Notes: generated from the letters alone by a model not told the origin. A stretch of DNA of 64,000 nt from CAZOZP01 sp964584325 (GCA_964584325.1 CAZOZP010000004.1:1-64000), one strand, 5' to 3'; numbered from the stretch's first letter, positions 1 to 8,913 are shown. A program made the numbers and translations.

Positions 1-285
1 GGTTTCCTTGAATCACTTGAAAAGATTTGTAGAAATTCCAAATCACCACTTCAATTTTACAAACAAAAGCAACAATGGTTTGATGGTTTTCGAACTATGA
101 AGCTAATACATTTCCTCAGGGACAGTCAGTTTGGTTATATGGAAATGTTTTCAGCTTTACGATCATTCTTCAAAATGTACCCAATCGAATGTAATTTTGA
201 TGATAAGTCTGCCAATTCAATGTCCTTTTTTGAAAAGACAGAATATCTTCAATTGCTAAAATATTTAGATCGTGATCTCAAATAG
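1..285 (+). CDS. 3' end of an unidentified gene
   Basis: The frame is open from the first base of the window and ends at a TAG at 283-285, so the gene begins outside. The visible 94 residues are rich in aromatic and charged residues, with no signal peptide, membrane segment or motif I recognise. An internal ATG at 97 exists, but the frame upstream of it is open and looks coding, so I treat the ATG as internal. A TAnnTTTG promoter for prfA follows 25 bp after the stop. Function unknown. Confidence 0.55.
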   Translation, partial: GFLESLEKICRNSKSPLQFYKQKQQWFDGFRTMKLIHFLRDSQFGYMEMFSALRSFFKMYPIECNFDDKSANSMSFFEKTEYLQLLKYLDRDLK

Positions 286-310
286 CTTAGAATAATAATC
301 CGCTGTTGTT

Positions 311-318
311 TATATTTG
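311..318 (+). promoter_or_regulatory. Bacteroidota-type -7 element upstream of prfA
   Basis: TATATTTG matches the TAnnTTTG -7 element known for the Bacteroidota primary sigma factor. It lies 21 bp upstream of the prfA ATG at 340, a spacing repeated before several other genes in this window. No clear TTG -33 element is visible. Confidence 0.5.
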
Positions 319-339
319 TATCGATAAAAACGGACTAAT

Positions 340-1419
340 ATGCAAATAATTGAGAAACTTCGATCAGTAAAGGAAAGGTTTAGAAAACTTGAAGAAATGC
401 TTTCTGACCCATCAATTCAGGCTAATACTGATAAATTAATACAATTCAGCAAAGAAAGGAGTGAACTGCTTGGGATTGTTACACTTTTTACAAAGTATGA
501 AGAAATATTAAATAATATTAGCGGCAATAAGGAAATAATTGATGCTGGAGAAGATAGAGAACTTGTCGAGATGGCAAAACTTGAACTCGAAGAACTGGAA
601 TCTCAGAAGACAAAAATTGATGAGGAAATAAAGCTCGAATTGGTTCCTAAAGATCCTGATGACAATAAGGATACAATTATGGAAATAAGAGCAGGAACAG
701 GTGGTGATGAAGCCGGATTATTTGCTGCAGACCTTTTTAGAATGTACTCCCGCTATTGTGAGATTAGGGGCTGGAAAGCTGAAATCATAGATTTAAACGA
801 GTCCGGGATGGGAGGTCTTAAAGAAGTAGTCTTTTCTGTATCCGGTGATTATGTTTATGGCGACTTAAAATTCGAAAACGGTGTTCACAGGGTTCAGCGC
901 GTTCCTGCAACTGAAGCTAGCGGAAGACTTCATACATCTGCAGCAACAGTGCTTGTTATGCCTGAAGCCGAGGATGTTCAGGTAGATATAGATCCAAACG
1001 AATTACGGATTGATGTTTTTAGGAGTGGGGGAGCCGGAGGTCAGAACGTAAACAAGGTTGAAACCGCAATTAGGATTACACACATTCCTACCGGACTAGT
1101 TGTTCAGTGTCAAGACGAAAGATCCCAACTTAAAAACCGAATTAAAGCTATGAAAGTTTTAAAAACAAGGCTGCTGGATATGAAAGTTCAAGAACAAAAT
1201 CAGGAACTCTCACAGCAAAGAAAACTGGTTGTAAAAAGCGGAGACAGGAGCGACAAAATAAGAACATACAACTATCCCCAAAATAGAGTTACTGATCATA
1301 GAATTGGACTGACGCTTTACAATCTTTCAAATATAATGGAAGGTGAAATTTCTGAACTTATTGAAAAGTTAAAACTAGCTGACAGAACAGAGAAACTTAA
1401 TGCACAAAATGAACTTTAA
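340..1419 (+). CDS. prfA: Peptide chain release factor 1
   Basis: RF1 recognises UAA and UAG stop codons in the ribosomal A site and triggers peptidyl-tRNA hydrolysis. The 359-residue length is normal. The PAT anticodon-like tripeptide lies in HRVQRVPATE, as in RF1 rather than the SPF of RF2. The catalytic GGQ follows in RSGGAGGQNVNKVE. The N-terminal third is the helical domain 1. The gene is monocistronic: it has its own promoter-like element and a strong terminator overlapping its stop codon. No prmC methyltransferase gene is adjacent, which is common in this group. Confidence 0.97.
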   Translation: MQIIEKLRSVKERFRKLEEMLSDPSIQANTDKLIQFSKERSELLGIVTLFTKYEEILNNISGNKEIIDAGEDRELVEMAKLELEELESQKTKIDEEIKLELVPKDPDDNKDTIMEIRAGTGGDEAGLFAADLFRMYSRYCEIRGWKAEIIDLNESGMGGLKEVVFSVSGDYVYGDLKFENGVHRVQRVPATEASGRLHTSAATVLVMPEAEDVQVDIDPNELRIDVFRSGGAGGQNVNKVETAIRITHIPTGLVVQCQDERSQLKNRIKAMKVLKTRLLDMKVQEQNQELSQQRKLVVKSGDRSDKIRTYNYPQNRVTDHRIGLTLYNLSNIMEGEISELIEKLKLADRTEKLNAQNEL

Positions 1420-1452
1420 AAGACGGGAATTAGAATAGTTTTCCCGTCTTTT
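1418..1452 (+). terminator. Rho-independent terminator after prfA
   Basis: A 12-bp perfect stem, AAAAGACGGGAA at 1418-1429 and TTCCCGTCTTTT at 1441-1452, has an 11-nt loop and ends in a T-run. It overlaps the prfA stop. The A-tract on the left arm lets it also work for the convergent gene at 1478-1753. Confidence 0.85.
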
Positions 1453-1477
1453 TCCAGTTTTTTAATTCACTGTAAAT

Positions 1478-1753
1478 TTAATCTTCTTGTCCTTTGTCTC
1501 TGAAATTTGCTAGCAGCCTAATTGTAAATACTGTTAGAAAGCCCATAAATGAAATAAAGTAATCCGCAGCAAGTATTTCAAAATCCGCTTTAACGCCGGA
1601 TATCCTTCCGAATAATTTTATCAAGATTACAATACCAAATAAAATCAAAAAACCTGATAACCCGGCTCTAAATGGTTTAATAAAATATTCAAAAATTTGA
1701 TTTCTCAGAACATGTCTGGTAGTTTCTAAATCTTTCAAGCCAATATTATCCAT
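1478..1753 (-). CDS. Small membrane protein, unknown
   Basis: A 91-residue protein I do not recognise. A basic amphipathic N-terminal stretch (about 1-30) is followed by two likely membrane helices, near residues 33-49 and 65-82, with a short polar link and a charged tail (NFRDKGQED). This hairpin layout suggests both ends lie in the cytoplasm. A TACATTTG promoter-like element lies 18 bp upstream on the minus strand. It converges with prfA, with the shared terminator between them. It could be a small subunit of a membrane complex, but nothing in the context shows this. Confidence 0.6.
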   Translation of the reverse strand: MDNIGLKDLETTRHVLRNQIFEYFIKPFRAGLSGFLILFGIVILIKLFGRISGVKADFEILAADYFISFMGFLTVFTIRLLANFRDKGQED

Positions 1754-1771
1754 ATTTTCCCCTAATAATTA

Positions 1772-1779
1772 CAAATGTA
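1772..1779 (-). promoter_or_regulatory. TAnnTTTG-type element, minus strand
   Basis: The plus-strand CAAATGTA reads TACATTTG on the minus strand, 18 bp upstream of the ATG at 1753. This is the same arrangement as upstream of prfA and other genes here. Confidence 0.4.
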
Positions 1780-1922
1780 AATTAGAAAATTTGCAAATCT
1801 CTTGTTGTGATTAATTTCACAAACAATGAAGTCTTTTATTAGAGGTATTGCATATATTCGGATAAATGAGTATAGTTTAAGAATTATGAAACTATCAAAT
1901 TATTTAAGTTTTCTTCCAGTAA

Positions 1923-3737
1923 TTATTTCAATCCCATTTTTTTTAGATAGTCTTTTTTTCTTTCATGAGGATCAAGATAGAGTTTCCTCATTCTAATAGC
2001 TTTAGGTGTAATTTCAACCAATTCATCATCATTAATATATTCAAGTGCTTCTTCAAGACTAAATACTACTGCAGGTGTAAGCTTAATAGCCTTGTCTGCA
2101 CCGGAAGCTCGCATATTTGTCAGTTTCTTACCTTTCTGGATATTCACTTCCATATCCATATCTTTCGAATTTTCTCCAACAATTTGTCCCTGGTAAATAA
2201 CATCTCCCGGTTCAACAAAGAATCGGCCCCTATCCTGAAGTGAATTAATTGCATAAGCAGTTGAAGGTCCTGTTTCCATAGAGATTAATGCACCGTTCAT
2301 TCTCTGAGGTATTGAACCCTTGAAATATTCATACTGATAGAATTGATGGTGCATAACAGCTTCGCCGGATGTTGCTGTAAGAACCTTATTTCTCAGTCCG
2401 ATTAATCCTCTAGACGGAATATGAAATTCAAGGTGAGTCATATTGCCTTTGGGTTCCATCTTTGTCATTTCACCTTTCTTTTTCCCAACAATTTCAATAA
2501 CCTTTCCTGCCAAATCATTTGGAACATCTACAACAAGAATTTCAATTGGTTCAGCTTTTTTACCATCAATCTCTTTGAAAATAACTTTTGGCGGACCAAC
2601 CTGTAATTCGTATCCTTCACGTCGCATATTTTCCATTAGAATTGATAAATGAAGTATTCCTCTTCCGGATACCTTGAAAGTATCCGGCGAACCTGTATCC
2701 TCAACGCGCAATGCAACATTTGATTGCAGTTCTTTTGCAAGTCTGTCGCGCAATTGTCTTGAAGTAACATATTTTCCGTCTTGTCCGTAGAACGGAGAGT
2801 TGTTAACCATAAAAGTCATACTAATTGTGGGTTCATCTATAGCCACAATTGGAAGCGGCTCCGGATTTTCTGCATCTGTAACTGTATCTCCAATATCAAT
2901 TCCTTCAATTCCCACAACCGCACAAATATCACCACATTTTACTGTTGTTACATCTTTCTTACTTAGTCCCTCAAAGATTTGCAACTGTTTTATTGAGGCG
3001 GACTGTATAGTTCCATCTCTTTTTACAATAGCTATTTTTTCAGAAAGTTTAATACTTCCCCGGAAAACTCTACCGATTCCAATTCGGCCGACATAATCAT
3101 TATAATCAATTGATGTTATTTGCATCTGTACAGTACCCTCTATTTTCTTCGGGCCCGGAATATGCTTGATTATTGCATCCATAAGCGGAGCAAGATTAAT
3201 TCTTTCATCTTTAAGAGATTTAACAGCCCACCCGCTTCTTCCACTTGCAAATATTACAGGAAAGTCAAGTTGATCAGAGTCAGCAGCAAGATCAATGAAT
3301 AAATCATAAATTTCTTCAAGAACTTCTGCTGGCCTATTGTCCGGTCTATCAACTTTATTGATTACAACAATCGGTTTTAAATGAAGTTCGAGAGCTTTTT
3401 TCAAAACAAACCGTGTTTGAGGCATTGGACCTTCAAAAGCATCAACAAGCAACAGAACACCATCAGCCATTTTCAAAACCCGCTCTACTTCTCCTCCGAA
3501 ATCAGAGTGACCGGGAGTATCAATTACATTTATTTTCGACTCTTTATAAGGAATACTGATATTCTTTGCAAGAATTGTTATTCCCCTTTCTCTTTCCAAA
3601 TCGTTAGAATCAAGAACCCGTTCTTTAATTACCTGATTATCTCTAAACAAACTGCTTTGTCTTAACATCTGATCTACGAGTGTAGTTTTACCATGATCAA
3701 CATGCGCAATAATTGCGATATTTCTTATCTTGTGCAC
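1923..3737 (-). CDS. typA: GTP-binding translation factor TypA/BipA
   Basis: TypA is a ribosome-associated GTPase of the EF-G family that supports 50S assembly and stress or low-temperature growth. At 604 residues it has the family's normal length. G1 is AHVDHGKTT near the N-terminus, switch regions contain RGITI and DTPGHSDFGGEV, and G4 is NKVD. The C-terminal third holds the TypA-specific domain (PSRGLIGLRNKVLT). The start is GTG at 3737: a GGAG Shine-Dalgarno lies 5 nt upstream and the protein begins directly with the G-domain. It stands alone, with 169 bp to the next leftward gene. Confidence 0.96.
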   Translation of the reverse strand: MHKIRNIAIIAHVDHGKTTLVDQMLRQSSLFRDNQVIKERVLDSNDLERERGITILAKNISIPYKESKINVIDTPGHSDFGGEVERVLKMADGVLLLVDAFEGPMPQTRFVLKKALELHLKPIVVINKVDRPDNRPAEVLEEIYDLFIDLAADSDQLDFPVIFASGRSGWAVKSLKDERINLAPLMDAIIKHIPGPKKIEGTVQMQITSIDYNDYVGRIGIGRVFRGSIKLSEKIAIVKRDGTIQSASIKQLQIFEGLSKKDVTTVKCGDICAVVGIEGIDIGDTVTDAENPEPLPIVAIDEPTISMTFMVNNSPFYGQDGKYVTSRQLRDRLAKELQSNVALRVEDTGSPDTFKVSGRGILHLSILMENMRREGYELQVGPPKVIFKEIDGKKAEPIEILVVDVPNDLAGKVIEIVGKKKGEMTKMEPKGNMTHLEFHIPSRGLIGLRNKVLTATSGEAVMHHQFYQYEYFKGSIPQRMNGALISMETGPSTAYAINSLQDRGRFFVEPGDVIYQGQIVGENSKDMDMEVNIQKGKKLTNMRASGADKAIKLTPAVVFSLEEALEYINDDELVEITPKAIRMRKLYLDPHERKKDYLKKMGLK

Positions 3738-3889
3738 AAATACTCCAAAAATTATAATTACAAATTAAACAATAATTTATTCCTTATACAAGAAAAGCTT
3801 TAATTACTAAGCTTAGCCGGCATAACTATTTCAATATTTAAGAGATAATCAACCAATTTCCAAAATGTTAACCTATCAGAAATATTGCT

Positions 3890-3897
3890 TATATTTG
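3890..3897 (+). promoter_or_regulatory. TAnnTTTG element upstream of the ArsC-like gene
   Basis: TATATTTG lies 20 bp before the ATG at 3918. It overlaps the 5' end of the longer open frame that starts at 3885, which argues that 3918 is the real start. Confidence 0.45.
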
Positions 3898-3917
3898 AAC
3901 AAAAAAAACAGGGATTT

Positions 3918-4259
3918 ATGAACATTCAGATTTTTGGAACTAAAAAGTGCAGAGATACAAAAAAAGCTGAGATGTTTTTTAAGGAACGAAGAGTTGCATT
4001 TCATTTCCGAGATTTAGCTGAAAAGGGTATAAGTAAAGGTGAACTTGACAATATTTTACGTTCTGTAAGCCTTGAAATATTATTTGACAAAGAGAGTAAG
4101 CAATTTAAAACGCGCAATTTGGAATATATTCTGCATGACCCTGAAACTGAGCTTCTTAGTGATTCGCTATTGTTCAAGACACCGATTGTCAGAAACGGTA
4201 ACATGGCAACAGTTGGCTATGAACCCGAAGTTTGGCTTAAATGGATAAAAGCTAAATGA
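3918..4259 (+). CDS. ArsC/Spx-family thioredoxin-fold protein
   Basis: A 113-residue protein of the arsenate reductase (ArsC)/Spx fold, which uses an N-terminal cysteine in a thioredoxin-like domain. Cys11 sits in GTKKCRDTKKAE, where ArsC and YffB have their active or structural Cys. The C-terminal KTPIVRNGNMATVGY matches the family's cis-Pro region. There is no CxxC, so it is not a typical Spx switch. I chose the ATG at 3918 because AGGG lies just upstream and the frame N-terminal to it overlaps a promoter element. The stop overlaps the convergent HAD gene by 8 bp. Whether it reduces arsenate or has another thiol role cannot be read here. Confidence 0.8.
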   Translation: MNIQIFGTKKCRDTKKAEMFFKERRVAFHFRDLAEKGISKGELDNILRSVSLEILFDKESKQFKTRNLEYILHDPETELLSDSLLFKTPIVRNGNMATVGYEPEVWLKWIKAK

Positions 4260-4878
4260 TTCCTCTGATTTTAAATTCTTCTTTCAGATTATCCATTCCA
4301 ATGAACTGAATTGCATCCCAGCCACAATTAATAGCTCCTTGAGCATATTCCGCAATATCATCAATAAAAATGTGTTCTTCTGGTAGTAAACCGGTGTAGT
4401 CTGTAACAACTTTGTATATTCCGCTTTCCGGCTTCACAAATCCGGTTTCATATGAAAGGATCAGCTTTTCAAAATATTTTAAGAATGAATATTTCTCCCA
4501 CCCATAAATTCTGTGAATATTATTAGTATTAGAAAGAAGTATGAGTCTGTACTTTTTACTAAGTTCCGGCAAAAGTGATGTTAATTCAGTGTTTTCTGTA
4601 AATACATCTGAAAATATCCTGCAAAAAGTCTCACTGTCAACTTTATTCTCGGTCCAAGCCATCATTATTTTAAGAAACTCTGCATCGCTTATTTTACCAG
4701 CTTCATAGCTTCTATGTATATCATAATTGTTATGATATTTGCTCATAAATTTTTCTCCAAGTCCCGGATAATGACGATCTAGTTTTTGTTTGGCAATTGT
4801 ATAATCAAATGGAATTAAAACATTGCCTAAATCTGAGACTATAACCGATATATTTTTCTTACTTATTGATTTTACCAT
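4252..4878 (-). CDS. HAD-family phosphatase, YihX-like
   Basis: A 208-residue haloacid dehalogenase-superfamily hydrolase. Motif I is VSDLGNVLIPFD: the nucleophile Asp is followed by Leu-Gly-Asn, as in YihX-type sugar-phosphate phosphatases, instead of the usual DxD. Motif II is LLSNT, the Lys of motif III is in GFVKPESGIY, and motif IV is FIDDIAEYAQGA. A helical cap lies between motifs I and II (about residues 25-105). The substrate is probably a small phosphorylated metabolite. It overlaps the convergent ArsC-like gene by 8 bp, and the divergent gene on the right has a TATATTTG promoter in the short gap. Confidence 0.85.
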   Translation of the reverse strand: MVKSISKKNISVIVSDLGNVLIPFDYTIAKQKLDRHYPGLGEKFMSKYHNNYDIHRSYEAGKISDAEFLKIMMAWTENKVDSETFCRIFSDVFTENTELTSLLPELSKKYRLILLSNTNNIHRIYGWEKYSFLKYFEKLILSYETGFVKPESGIYKVVTDYTGLLPEEHIFIDDIAEYAQGAINCGWDAIQFIGMDNLKEEFKIRGII

Positions 4879-4921
4879 TTTCGTAAAGTGCTAATAAATT
4901 TTTTCTCTTGCTCTAAATTTG

Positions 4922-4929
4922 TATATTTG
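4922..4929 (+). promoter_or_regulatory. TAnnTTTG element upstream of the cyclophilin gene
   Basis: TATATTTG lies 21 bp upstream of the ATG at 4951. It is inside the longer open frame beginning at 4888, which supports the shorter, lipoprotein-encoding start. Confidence 0.5.
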
Positions 4930-4950
4930 CAAATCAACTTGGGTAATTTA

Positions 4951-5592
4951 ATGAAAATCAGAATTATTTTCTTACTTATAGTTTTACTTTTTATTTCTTC
5001 CTGTTCATCAGAATATCAAATTATAAAACCGGATAAAAATATTATGGAAAAACCATCTCCTGATTTATATCAAGCAGTATTTGAAACAAACAAGGGAAAC
5101 TTTATGGTAGAAGTAGAGAGAAAGTTTGCTCCCTTTGCAGCCGACAGATTTTATTTTCTTGTAAAAAGCGGTTTTTTTAATGATTTAAGATTTTTTAGAG
5201 TACTGGATAATTTTGTTGCTCAATTTGGAGCACACGCAGATCCTTCAATTGCTGCTGAATGGGAAGATAAGACTTTTCCTGACGATAAAGTAATTAAAAG
5301 CAATTTACGTGGAACAGTAACTTTCGCTTCTACAATGAGGCCGAACAGCAGAACCACACATATATTTATTAATTATCGTGATAATTCCAGACTTGACGCT
5401 ATGGGCTTTGCACCATTCGGGAATGTAATAGAAGGAATGGAAGTAGTTGACAGTCTTTATTCGGGATATGGGGAGGGTGCACCTTCCGGAAAAGGACCGT
5501 CTCAGGAGATTATTGCACGCGAAGGAAACAAATATCTGCTTCGCGAATTCCCTAAACTCGATTACATTATTAAAGCCTGTATAAAAGAATAA
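4951..5592 (+). CDS. Lipoprotein peptidyl-prolyl cis-trans isomerase, cyclophilin type
   Basis: A 213-residue exported cyclophilin, which would help fold periplasmic or outer-membrane proteins by isomerising X-Pro bonds. From the ATG at 4951 the protein starts with a classic lipoprotein signal (hydrophobic run, then ISSC lipobox at about residues 16-19). The longer frame from 4888 would bury this signal and overlap the promoter. Family blocks are FFRVLDNFVAQFG (with the catalytic Arg), THIFINYRDNSRLD and FAPFGNVIEGMEVVDSL. It is followed 1 nt later by the methyltransferase-like gene at 5594 and then the amidase, so a three-gene envelope operon is likely. Confidence 0.92.
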   Translation: MKIRIIFLLIVLLFISSCSSEYQIIKPDKNIMEKPSPDLYQAVFETNKGNFMVEVERKFAPFAADRFYFLVKSGFFNDLRFFRVLDNFVAQFGAHADPSIAAEWEDKTFPDDKVIKSNLRGTVTFASTMRPNSRTTHIFINYRDNSRLDAMGFAPFGNVIEGMEVVDSLYSGYGEGAPSGKGPSQEIIAREGNKYLLREFPKLDYIIKACIKE

Positions 5593-5593
5593 T

Positions 5594-6199
5594 ATGGATA
5601 CAATAAATTTAATATTGCTTATTAGTCTGGTTCTAAGTTTTATTGCCAACATACCTTATGCACAAAAGGGACTAAAATCTAATATCATTAAAGTAAAAGA
5701 AAAACCTTCTACATTTCTACAATCTTATCCGGCTAATACTTCTGCAGTCATTCTTATTTTTACAGTTGTTTCGGTTTTCGGTACCTGGACACTAACACCT
5801 GAAGATATTAAAGGTATTGTCGCGTTTGAAACCTTGTATTATGTCAGAGTAGTTTTCTTAGGTGTTTATATCTTAAGTCTAATAGGTCAATATATAGCAA
5901 TAAAAGAACTTGGGGCAAGCCATTCGCAGGAGATTCTTATCTATAATAATCATAAACTTGTAACATCTGGGATATATAAAATTTTAAGACATCCTCAATA
6001 TTTATTTCAAATACTAGGTGATATTGCTGCCGGAATTTCCCTTCTAAGCTATATAATATTACCGATTGCTATTATAATCGAACTACCGTTATTTTTTCTT
6101 CGTGCAAAATTTGAGGACAAGCTTCTTGAAAAACATTTCAAAGGAGATTATGCCAATTATGAAAAAAAAACCGGATCGCTTTTACCATTTATAGGATAG
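5594..6199 (+). CDS. Isoprenylcysteine carboxyl methyltransferase-like membrane protein
   Basis: A 201-residue integral membrane protein of the ICMT/phospholipid methyltransferase-like group. These use SAM at the membrane face. About five membrane helices are visible. The C-terminal half has the family signature: TSGIYKILRHPQYLFQILGD, a hydrophobic hairpin, then a Glu-rich block (RAKFEDKLLEKHFKGDYANY). Its ATG is 1 nt after the cyclophilin stop, and the amidase starts 3 nt after its own stop, so all three are probably co-transcribed. The real substrate is unknown: bacterial members act on lipids or small molecules, not on prenylated proteins. Confidence 0.75.
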   Translation: MDTINLILLISLVLSFIANIPYAQKGLKSNIIKVKEKPSTFLQSYPANTSAVILIFTVVSVFGTWTLTPEDIKGIVAFETLYYVRVVFLGVYILSLIGQYIAIKELGASHSQEILIYNNHKLVTSGIYKILRHPQYLFQILGDIAAGISLLSYIILPIAIIIELPLFFLRAKFEDKLLEKHFKGDYANYEKKTGSLLPFIG

Positions 6200-6202
6200 T
6201 AT

Positions 6203-7705
6203 ATGTTTTTTAGGCTTGTAATAGTTCTATTTTTAGCAGCTAGTATTTTCTCACAAACGAAAACTATCGATGTTTTTATTGATGGTTTAGAATACCGGTT
6301 AGTATCATATTTTAACAACGGAATTCATTTTGTTTCGTTAGAAGAATTGGCTGGAAGGCTAAGCGCAAGATATTACTTTGATGCTGAGTATTCAAGTGCT
6401 GAGATCCGGGTATCCGATAAATGCCTCAGGTTTACAGACAAAAACAATTTTGTTGTTTATTCTGATAAATCTGATAACCGAAAGATTTTTCAAACAAGTA
6501 TTGCTCCTTATTTTTCCGGAAGTAATATGTTTATCCCATTGGAAATTCACTTGACAAGTTTATCAAAAGTTTTTGATAAGACTATTACTTTAAAAAAGAT
6601 ACTTTTGGAAGAACAATCTGCGATAGATACTATAACCGAAAGAATAGATTATAATATATCCGAAATACTTATAGATGAAAAAGCTAATGGTACTTTAATC
6701 AGGTTAAAAAGCAACAAAAAATCAATAAAACACACCAGCTCTGTTCAAAATGGAATTTTATTCATTCTATTAAACGATGTTACTGCAAATCCTGATATTT
6801 CAAAAGAATTCATACCCAAGGGAATGATTAAAGCATTAAATATTCAAAAAATTGGAAGTACTACTCAAATTGAATTCGCTCTTAATGAAGGCTACGATTC
6901 TCATGAAACATTTAACGATTATTCTTCGAAAGATTTGCTAATCTCAATACATAAAAATATTTTCGGTGAGTATGAGAAACTTTCAGATGAAAAGAATAAA
7001 TGGATATTCGACTGTGTTGTGATAGATGCAGGGCATGGTGGTAAAGATGCCGGTGCTATCGGTATTACAGGAGTTAAAGAAAAAGACATAAATTTGAGTA
7101 TAGCATTAGAATTAGGTAAACTCATTAATAATAATCTGCCAGATGTAAAAGTTGTATATACAAGAAATGATGACAGATTTGTTGAACTTTACAAAAGAGG
7201 AAAAATTGCTAACGAAAATAACGGAAAATTATTTATTTCTATTCATTGCAATTCTGTTAGAAAAAATTCTTCTGCCCAAGGGTTTGAAATATATTTACTG
7301 CGTCCTGGTAAAACTCAAGACGCAATAGACATTGCTGAATTTGAAAATAGTGTTATAAAACTTGAAGATAATCCCGACAGATACAAGAAACTTACTGATG
7401 AGAATTTCATATTAGTAACTATGGCACATTCATCTTACTTAAAACACTCGGAGAAGTTTTCTGATATTCTAAATACAAAATTGTTAGGCCTTTCAGGTAT
7501 AACTTCCAGAGGAATAAAACAAGCCGGATTCTATGTACTTGTAGGTGCTTCTATGCCGGGAGTACTGTTTGAAACAGGGTTTATTTCAAATAAAAGCGAT
7601 GAAAAGTACTTGAAGAGTGCAAAAGGACAAAATGAATTGGCTCTGAAACTTTTTGACGCTGTAAAAGATTACAAATCTTATTATGATAAAATAATTAAAG
7701 ACTAA
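6203..7705 (+). CDS. N-acetylmuramoyl-L-alanine amidase (Amidase_3)
   Basis: A 500-residue exported zinc amidase that cuts the MurNAc-L-Ala bond in peptidoglycan, typically during daughter-cell separation. A signal peptide covers about residues 1-17. Residues 20-250 form non-catalytic domains; the first part resembles the copper-amine-oxidase N-like substrate-binding fold. The catalytic domain starts at about 270: zinc ligands His278 (DAGHGG), Glu293 (VKEKD) and His348 (SIHCN), with catalytic Glu457 (FETGFIS). All key residues are present. It is the last large gene of the 4951-7705 operon, with a possible 24-codon ORF 1 nt after its stop. Confidence 0.93.
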   Translation: MFFRLVIVLFLAASIFSQTKTIDVFIDGLEYRLVSYFNNGIHFVSLEELAGRLSARYYFDAEYSSAEIRVSDKCLRFTDKNNFVVYSDKSDNRKIFQTSIAPYFSGSNMFIPLEIHLTSLSKVFDKTITLKKILLEEQSAIDTITERIDYNISEILIDEKANGTLIRLKSNKKSIKHTSSVQNGILFILLNDVTANPDISKEFIPKGMIKALNIQKIGSTTQIEFALNEGYDSHETFNDYSSKDLLISIHKNIFGEYEKLSDEKNKWIFDCVVIDAGHGGKDAGAIGITGVKEKDINLSIALELGKLINNNLPDVKVVYTRNDDRFVELYKRGKIANENNGKLFISIHCNSVRKNSSAQGFEIYLLRPGKTQDAIDIAEFENSVIKLEDNPDRYKKLTDENFILVTMAHSSYLKHSEKFSDILNTKLLGLSGITSRGIKQAGFYVLVGASMPGVLFETGFISNKSDEKYLKSAKGQNELALKLFDAVKDYKSYYDKIIKD

Positions 7706-7706
7706 T

Positions 7707-7781
7707 ATGAACACGAATCAGAAATGGATAGCCTCATTCTTACTACTTTTTATTTTGCTTCTTTTAGCCGTAAATTTATAA
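7707..7781 (+). CDS. Possible 24-residue membrane peptide
   Basis: An ATG one base after the amidase stop opens a 24-codon frame ending in TAA. The product is MNTNQKWIAS followed by an uninterrupted hydrophobic helix (FLLLFILLLLAVNL), a believable single-pass small membrane protein. Support is only position, composition and possible translational coupling. No clear Shine-Dalgarno is present. Confidence 0.3.
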   Translation: MNTNQKWIASFLLLFILLLLAVNL

Positions 7782-7784
7782 AAA

Positions 7785-7815
7785 AGCCGTTATCAATTTT
7801 ACACTAATAACGGCT
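7785..7815 (-). terminator. Terminator downstream of fba
   Basis: The inverted repeat AGCCGTTAT (7785-7793) and ATAACGGCT (7807-7815) has a 13-nt loop. The run of A at 7781-7785 becomes a T-run on the minus strand, so it terminates the leftward aldolase gene. It may also stop transcripts from the amidase operon. Confidence 0.75.
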
Positions 7816-7835
7816 AAATAATTACAAGAGTTAAA

Positions 7836-8867
7836 TTATACGCCTAATGTAGTTCCTTCACCTCTTAAATCTTTAACTGCCTGAATTACTCTGTCTTTCA
7901 TTCCGGTTTCAGCTTTCTTCATATAACCTCTTGGGTCATAGTATTTCTTATTACCGACTTCCCCGTCAATTTTTAGAACTCCGTCGTAATTCTTAAACAT
8001 ATGCTCAACAATTGGTCTAGTGAAGGCATATTGAGTATCTGTATCAACATTCATTTTTATAACACCGTAATCTAGCGTTTCTCTGATCTCTTCAAGTGAA
8101 GATCCGCTACCCCCGTGGAATACAAGGAAGAATGCAGCTTCAGGTCCGTATTTTGCAACAACCGCATCCTGACCTTCTTTTAATATTGATGGTTTTAATT
8201 TAACATTACCCGGTTTATATACACCATGAACATTTCCAAAAGTTGCGGCAAACATAAATATTGCATCTTTAATTTCTGAGAGTCTTTCATGAACATACAA
8301 CATATCTTCCGGAGTCGTATAAAGTTTTTCAGCAGGAGTACCCTCATTGTTTATACCATCTTCTTCACCACCGACAACACCGGCTTCAACTTCAAGAATA
8401 ATTCCAAGTTCTTTACATTCTTGAAGAAGTTTAACAGCTATGTCCATGTTTTCTTTTATTGGAAGCTCGCTACCATCGAACATATGTGAATTAAATAAGG
8501 GTTTTTCACCTTTTTCAACTCTTTTTCTTGATTCAGCTATAAGGGGAGCAAGAAATGAATCAACTTTCTTTGCTTGACAATGGTCTGTATGCAGTGCAAC
8601 ATTTATAGGATATCTATCTGCTACAAGATGGACATGCTGAGCTATTGAAATAGCACCAAGAGCAGCATCTTTTACTAACTGTCCTGAAGCAAATTCTCCA
8701 CCACCGGTGGAAACCTGAATAATACCGTCTGATTTTGTCTCTGCAAGGGCTTCAAGAACTGCATTTGCTGTTGTTTCTGATGTTACGTTGATTGCCGGAT
8801 ATGCAAATTTATTTTTCTTTGCATTCTGGAGCATTTGCAAGTATTTCTTACTGTCAACTACTGGCAT
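7836..8867 (-). CDS. fba: Fructose-bisphosphate aldolase, class II
   Basis: A zinc-dependent aldolase that splits fructose 1,6-bisphosphate to DHAP and glyceraldehyde 3-phosphate in glycolysis and runs in reverse in gluconeogenesis. The 343 residues match the long FbaA-type (class IIA). The catalytic Asp and zinc-binding His are in ALHTDHCQ. Further metal and phosphate-binding blocks are EVEAGVVGGEEDG, FGNVHGVYKPG, VFHGGSGSS and KMNVDTDTQ. It starts at ATG 8867 with GGAG about 7 nt upstream, stands alone, and ends in its own terminator. Confidence 0.96.
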   Translation of the reverse strand: MPVVDSKKYLQMLQNAKKNKFAYPAINVTSETTANAVLEALAETKSDGIIQVSTGGGEFASGQLVKDAALGAISIAQHVHLVADRYPINVALHTDHCQAKKVDSFLAPLIAESRKRVEKGEKPLFNSHMFDGSELPIKENMDIAVKLLQECKELGIILEVEAGVVGGEEDGINNEGTPAEKLYTTPEDMLYVHERLSEIKDAIFMFAATFGNVHGVYKPGNVKLKPSILKEGQDAVVAKYGPEAAFFLVFHGGSGSSLEEIRETLDYGVIKMNVDTDTQYAFTRPIVEHMFKNYDGVLKIDGEVGNKKYYDPRGYMKKAETGMKDRVIQAVKDLRGEGTTLGV

Positions 8868-8913
8868 TTATTTCTCCTTTTTTATTTAATTGAAAATTTT
8901 GTTCAGGATATAG

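Noticed and set aside
1826..1996. 56-codon ORF on the plus strand at the typA 3' end
   Set aside because: Most of it is antisense to typA, and it has no ribosome binding site or recognisable content.
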